Assembly: GCF_030253575.1 (NCBI RefSeq)
Contig: NC_080557.1
Span: 4,645,001-4,709,000 of the forward strand
Direction of reading: 5' to 3'
From: Rhododendron vialii
Lineage: Eukaryota; Streptophyta; Magnoliopsida; Ericales; Ericaceae
DNA: 64,000 nt
This document shows positions 58,994 to 64,000 of the stretch, in pieces. The notes beneath the pieces were generated by a model. It was given only the letters and a program-made list of their open reading frames with translations. It was not told the origin of the DNA and ran no database searches. Numbering within the stretch: the stretch's first letter is position 1; the number at the start of each line of letters is the position of its first letter. The position numbers and the translations under genes were made by a program.

Positions 58994-61900
58994 ATCATGT
59001 CTTGCAACACAACCAAGAACGTAGAAAATTTAATTCTTTTAATTAATAGAATGTATTTTATGGGTGTTACATTTGTTACTTATTTTGTCATGTTTCAAGC
59101 ATACCAGCTTCCCACGTGCACATACCTTCACTTATATGTCATCTAAAGCTTACATGCAAGAATCAATATTTTTAATATACGGGATATTACATTGTGCTTA
59201 TACGTATTAATTTTTTTTGTTATAGATATTTGAAACTAGAGCTGTCATGGTAGATTGGGTGTGGAGAGTTGGTAAGGAAAATGATTTTGTGATTGTTATA
59301 AGTAAATCTACTAGTATAAAGGGCAACAAGATGCCGAAGTACATTTTTATTTGTGAAAGGGGAGGATTGTACAGACCGCTACTGGAAGGGCATTCAATGC
59401 AAAGGATTAGTGGAACTAAGAAATGTGATTGCCCGTTTAAGCTGCGAGGTGTACCACAACCTCCAGACGGTGTCATGTGGAGTTTGAAGGTGGTTAAAGG
59501 TTTTCATAACTTTAAACAAGCGGAAAGTTTTAAGAGACATGAGTACCCGTCAAAGTTGACCCCAATCCAGTAGCAATTAGTTCGTGATATGTCTAGTAGT
59601 ACCGCGCCTCGAGAAATTCTTAATTTCCTAAGACAACAAGACTCGTCAATTAGTACAGGAATCATGAGTATTTACAATGTGAATGCACTGTATAAGAAAG
59701 AGCAACTGGGGGGTCTATCTCCTATTGGGTACATCTTGAATGAATTAAATGAGGAAAAATATATTTATGACTATCTTACAAATCAACACACCAACAAAAT
59801 CACAGATATTCTTTGGGTTCATCCTAAAAGCCTAGAGCTATCTGTTAATTTTTCGTCCGTGTTGATTATTGATGCGACGTACAAGAGTAATGAATATCGG
59901 ATTCCACTCTTGAAAGTTGTGGGTATCACATCCACAATGAAAACTTATTCTCTTATGTTTGCATATTTGAATAATGAAACGAAAAAGCGACTAATATGGG
60001 CATTAGATACTTTAAAGAGATGGATGGTTGAAAAAGGGGCAGCGTTGCCATCGGTGGTTGTTTCAGATAAGAATCTGGCACTTCTTGGCACCATTGAAAT
60101 ATGTTTCCCCTTGACTCAGCACATCCTTTGTATTTGACACATAAACCAGTGCGTAATGAAAAAGTGCAGCCCTATGCTTGGTACGAGGTGGGACGAGTTT
60201 TCCAAGGCATGGTAGTTGTTTATTCATTCATAGACATCGATGTCTTTGCAACAGAGGTGGAATGTCATGTGCGAAAAATTTGAGCAATACTCTAATGCCA
60301 TACATACCTTTGGGATACATGGTTGGGTCCTTACAAAGAGCGATTTGTTGCAGCATATGTAAACCAGTTTATGCACCTCGGGAGCAATTCAAGCCAAAGG
60401 TAACTTTTCTATAGTCATTGTATACTTACTGTCCTGCACTAAAGAATACGTTATGTAACTTTCCTATTTAACATAGTGTATTATTAAATTGCAGGGCGGA
60501 ATCTGCGCATGCGAGACTCAAACGATACTTATGAGATACCATGTCCTCATTTCAAACATCTTTTCTGAAAATAGAAAAGATGCTGACCAATCAATTCGGG
60601 GATAGTCAGGGGTCGTTCTAGAAATCTCTCAACATTCCACGACACATACATATACATGAAGGCATTTATAGTGAAATCAGAGGTCGCATTTCATTACAGG
60701 CAATGGACTTGATCTATAAGCAAGCACAATGCACTGATAAAGAAGCCGGCCTTTGCTTTTGAAAGATCAAAAGGACACACGGATTGCCTTGCTTTCACGA
60801 TATTGCACTTTACCGTTCTGTGGACAGACCAATTTCGCTAAACTTTATCCACCCTCACTGGAGTACGTTGTCTATGCACGCCCAGAGAGGCATACTGACG
60901 AGGGAGCACGATCCGACAGGGCAGCTCAGCTTATTGAAAGATTAAATGAAATGGATTCCGACAGTCGAGAGTCTATGATAGACAGGTTTCTCGATATGGC
61001 GGATCCATCTCGTTGCACAGTTCGACCCCCAGCATACAACACAGAACACAAGGGTCGACCTACAGGCAGAGATGAGCAGAATAGAGGTCACATACCTTCC
61101 TTCACAGTATCCACTTCAGAATCTCGGGCCTCACGTATTCCAACATCGCGAAAGAGCAATGAGAGGAATCACCTCGTTGAGAAATTTCCTCAGCAGTATC
61201 AGCGTTATATTTTCCATTGTGTTGATGTTTGACCCGACGGTCATTATAGCTTCAAGGCGTTAGCTGCGCAACTCTATGATTCTGAAGATGAATGGGTTCA
61301 AGTACGACATGACCTTATCCAAGAGATTGAACAAAATTGGGTCCTGCACGATCAGCTTTATTTAGAACGTAATTATGTATCCCATGTGCTACAAAGACTT
61401 CATTGCTTCTAGCTATCGGCACCAGAGGATCATTGGATGGATTCTATATCATTGGGACTTGTTATCACATCAACGTACAACGTTGTACTGCATACATTCG
61501 ATATGATTGCTTCGAGTTGTTTCACTCACTTGCCGTTGAGCTCTCATCCAGTTCCATTCACAGCGCACACACATATAGCTATTGGTCGTGTTAATGGCAA
61601 TCACTTCGTGCAAATTTTCCTATACCGTCATTACCCCGTACCACCCATCATCATATGGTGGAGGCCAAATGCATCAAATGAAGCACCTGAATGGGCTCAT
61701 CCTTATGAAGCACGCCTCCAATTGCGGTACGAAGTAATGCAAATAAGTCCACTATGACGACGACCACAATTTGGCGAAAATATTGACTAAATTTGTGTAT
61801 TTATTTATGTTCATATATTGGTTATATATACTCAATTGTAATTAAATGAAGTTTGCATTTATGACTGTTCACAGAAATATAAAGTAAATTTAAGTGGATT

Positions 61901-62705
61901 CAACATATATAATTTTCTTGAAAACTTAAATATAGAAGTTTAAAAAAAACGATGGATAAAAAAATTAAAACAAATAGATAATATATTGGGCCAAAAAGAA
62001 ATTATTTAATTTAAACACATTATTTCATATTCAATATTAGACTTGTTTGATAGGTTTCGTTGAGTAGATTTCAAATATATAAAATTTATTTTAAAAAATA
62101 CGTGATTTCAAACTCTTCGGACAGTTTATATATTAAAAAATATGGTTAAAAAATTAAGTGTTCTAAATTTCTATCTGTTTGAACCGGTGGAAAGATTTTA
62201 TTTTTCTGATCATTTTTTCCTAAATGGTCATAATTAAATTTTGACTGTAGAACTCTCGTTGATTAACTCTAAGAGATATTTGATTCTACAACTTTCTTAG
62301 AGTTAATCAACGAGAGCTCTATAACCAAAATTTAATTATGACCATTTAAGATAAAATGATCAGAAAACTAAAATCTTTTCACCAGTTCAAACGGATTGAA
62401 ATTTGGAACACTTAATTTTTCAACATTTTTAGACAGTTTAAAATATCACAAAAATATTAATTTTTCCGTTTTACATTATGTCACCATCAATATTAGACTC
62501 GTTTGATAGATTTTGTTGAATAGATTTCAAAAATATAAAATTTATAAAAAAAAAGGTGAAAAAAAAGTTATTAATATTTACAATTTAATAGAAAAATAAA
62601 AAGAGAGATAGAGAAATGGGTGATAGAGAGAGAGCAAGTGGATAGGGGCAAAACGGGGAATTCCCTGGCCCGGTGTCAGACCCCCTTGACCGGGGGGGGG
62701 GGGAG

Positions 62706-62756
62706 GGGCGATTAATAGCTGTTGCAGAAAATTTTGGGAGAGAGAAAACAAGAGAG

Positions 62757-62793
<37 letters not shown>

Positions 62794-63037
62794 CGGTGGA
62801 AGCTGTGCCCTAGACTTGTCCGCAACGGGTCGGTTGTTTTGTCTGTGGACCGGTCCAGTTTCGAATCTTTTGAGCCTATTTCGGGCCTTACTTCATTTTT
62901 TAGACCAAATCTTTCTATGCATGTATTATTGTGTGGGGCTCACTATGGGTTACACACAAATAATTCTATCTCGGTACTCATGTTATTAGCTTGGATAAAG
63001 CACATTTTACGCAAGTGCCTTGCTATCTCTAAAGACG
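62706..63037. other. MULE right flank with (GA)n
   Basis: A (GA)n run at 62763-62790, then AT/GC-balanced sequence with open frames on the plus strand, but no family features. It may be the displaced upstream part of the 55033-56232 gene; not shown. Confidence 0.3.
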
Positions 63038-63550
63038 CTACCAAATGATTTTTCCTGTAATTTCATGGGAGATCATTTTTCGATTCTTGTCTTTTAGTTC
63101 TTTGTCTTCAATATTATCTACGTCAGCAATGATGCTCTTCTCATACTCACAAATCATTGTACTATCCCACCTCATCTTGGAGACCAAGCACTTGTCGTCA
63201 ACAAGATTTGGGTCCTCAGAATCATCCTCATTTTCTGTACCAATCAGTCCGGAAATCTGATACATCCATTTAAGCAGCACTTCTTCAAGAGTTCCATAGA
63301 CTTGAACACCTTGGCTTTGTGTATAAATTGGGAGGCTCAAAAAGGAAAAAGAAGAAGAAAAAACCTCCAAAATTACAAAACAAAAATGAAGAACAAAAAT
63401 AAGGGATCTAAAAGGATCTCTAATGCGTGAAGGTTCTAACAAAAAGTTATCAAGTACTTCTCCAACCTCGATGGTCAAATTTGAAGCCAAATGAGTATAC
63501 ATGATCCTCTTTATTTCATTCGAGTCTTTTTCTCGTCCTCCAAGTATCAA
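63038..63550 (-). CDS. Hypothetical protein or exon, unrecognised
   Basis: An open minus-strand frame of 170 residues. The C-terminal half (VYGTLEEVLLKWMYQISGL, acidic ENEDDSEDPN, then a charged KELKDKNRK stretch) has protein-like composition. The middle (SLIFVLHFCFVILEVFSSSF) looks like intron read through. A splice acceptor before GGTGTTCAAGTC (near 63310) would fit an exon from there to the stop at 63038. I know no family for it. Confidence 0.3.
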   Translation of the reverse strand: MILGGREKDSNEIKRIMYTHLASNLTIEVGEVLDNFLLEPSRIRDPFRSLIFVLHFCFVILEVFSSSFSFLSLPIYTQSQGVQVYGTLEEVLLKWMYQISGLIGTENEDDSEDPNLVDDKCLVSKMRWDSTMICEYEKSIIADVDNIEDKELKDKNRKMISHEITGKIIW

Positions 63551-64000
63551 TCACAACTTTTTTAACTTTCAAATTTGATTTTCATACCAAATTGGTCCAA
63601 TTGATGACTTCTGTCAGCCTAAATGGATGAAAAAAGTCAGATTGATAATAGTTTGGACGTTGTAGTTCTTATCAAATTGGTTCAATTGATAACGTTTGTC
63701 TTCAATTTGATTTTTTTTGTTTAGTTTGACTAACAGACATTATCAATTGAACCAACTTGATATGAAAATCAAACTTAAAAGTCAGAAGAGTTGCAATTCA
63801 TACTTGAAGAACGAAAATGAGACTCGAGTGAAACTAAGATGACCATTTCTATAAATTTCCCTTATATAAATAAGTAAACTTGACCTTTTTGTTTGTCTTT
63901 ATTCAAACTTTTTCGCATTTATTTTTTTAATTGTGCGCTAAATTTTTATAAATTATTGATTTGTCTTGATAAGAGGAATTGAAAAGTAAAAAATTATCGC
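63551..64000. other. Repeats at window end
   Basis: 63580-63800 contains inverted copies of ACCAAATTGGTCCAATTGAT and ATCAATTGAACCAACTTGAT. From about 63890, TTGTGCGCTAAATTTTTATA matches the left arm of the GTTAGTTTTGCGC foldback MITE family, cut by the window edge. No gene. Confidence 0.45.

Larger units (their letters stand above)
57872..61757 (+). pseudogene. MULE transposase with FAR1-type domain and OTU-like domain, broken
   Basis: Exon 1 57872-58000 and exon 2 59226-60399, then 60495-61757, with GT-AG borders in matching phase. N-terminal FAR1/MuDR DNA-binding part: VGKENDFVIVI, ICERGG, GTKKCDCPFKLRG. MULE transposase core: VLIIDATYKSNEYRIPLL and SLMFAYLNNETKKR, then PYKERFVAAYVNQF and RAESAHARLKRYL across the last intron. 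The C-terminal part resembles the OTU-like peptidase found in some plant MULEs: PDGHYSFKALAAQL, then IAIGRVNGNHFVQIFL. In the canonical OTU motif DGxC, the Cys is Tyr here, while the distal His remains. Stops at 59571, 60135, 61230 and 61410, plus further stops and a frameshift near 60215-60300, make it inactive. Confidence 0.85.
56350..62705 (+). mobile_element. Mutator-like element (MULE) with long TIRs
   Basis: Left terminal region (56350 to about 57420) and right (about 61880 to 62705) are inverted relatives. At the edges, CCCCCCTGACACGGGTCAC is answered by GTGTCAGACCCCC. Further in, CCATTTGAACCGGTG and TTATTCTAAATGACCATAA-type blocks recur in both orientations, with several internal repeats of the TTAATTATGACCAT / AGAGCTCTCGTTGATTA theme. 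Poly(C) at 56351-56382 and poly(G) at 62690-62705 mark the tips. The sequences outside (GATTACTAAT, GATTAATAGC) are only a doubtful target duplication. It carries a transposase gene with an OTU domain and two foreign fragments in its intron. Confidence 0.7.

Overview
This is nuclear DNA of a flowering plant, most probably a eudicot. It is AT-rich between genes, has GT-AG introns and dense plant transposons, and carries plant-type class V (GH18) chitinase genes. No prokaryotic operons, rRNA or CRISPR arrays are visible. Species cannot be fixed from sequence alone.

The backbone is a tandem chitinase array. Four GH18 genes (A 3901-5828, B 11140-13164, C 27687-29613, D 36494-39282) lie on the plus strand. 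Each has one long GC-rich exon, a phase-1 intron and a tiny last exon of 20-89 coding bases that ORF calling misses. A, B and C sit in large segmental repeats (about 471-7878, 7879-17060 and 22500-30290) that share upstream DNA, intron and 3' flank. D is an older member sharing only the gene and its 3' flank (to about 41770). Insertions act as time stamps. A 1.2-kb MULE-like element is in all three units, a TRIM retroelement only in B and C, two hairpin MULE-MITEs and a Stowaway only in A, a broken copia only in B and a gypsy-type solo LTR only in C. The copies are decaying differently: A has lost its TATA region and gained a hairpin in its leader, B has a mutated TATA box and stop codon, C looks intact, and D has lost its signal-peptide start.

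From 17 to 22.5 kb and from 30 to 36 kb there are only MITEs, a large foldback element and a LINE tail with RNase H. From 40.5 to 54.9 kb there are MITEs, two LINE remnants, an hAT MITE with a nested MULE MITE, and long stretches without a recognisable gene.

The right end (55-64 kb) holds a minus-strand multi-exon gene with a possible cystatin-like fold and a duplicated exon. Beside it is a 6.3-kb Mutator-like element coding for a FAR1/MULE transposase joined to an OTU-type domain, all pseudogenised. The first intron of that transposase contains a CACTA end and a fragment of a host gene recognisable as HSA32 (phosphosulfolactate synthase-related).
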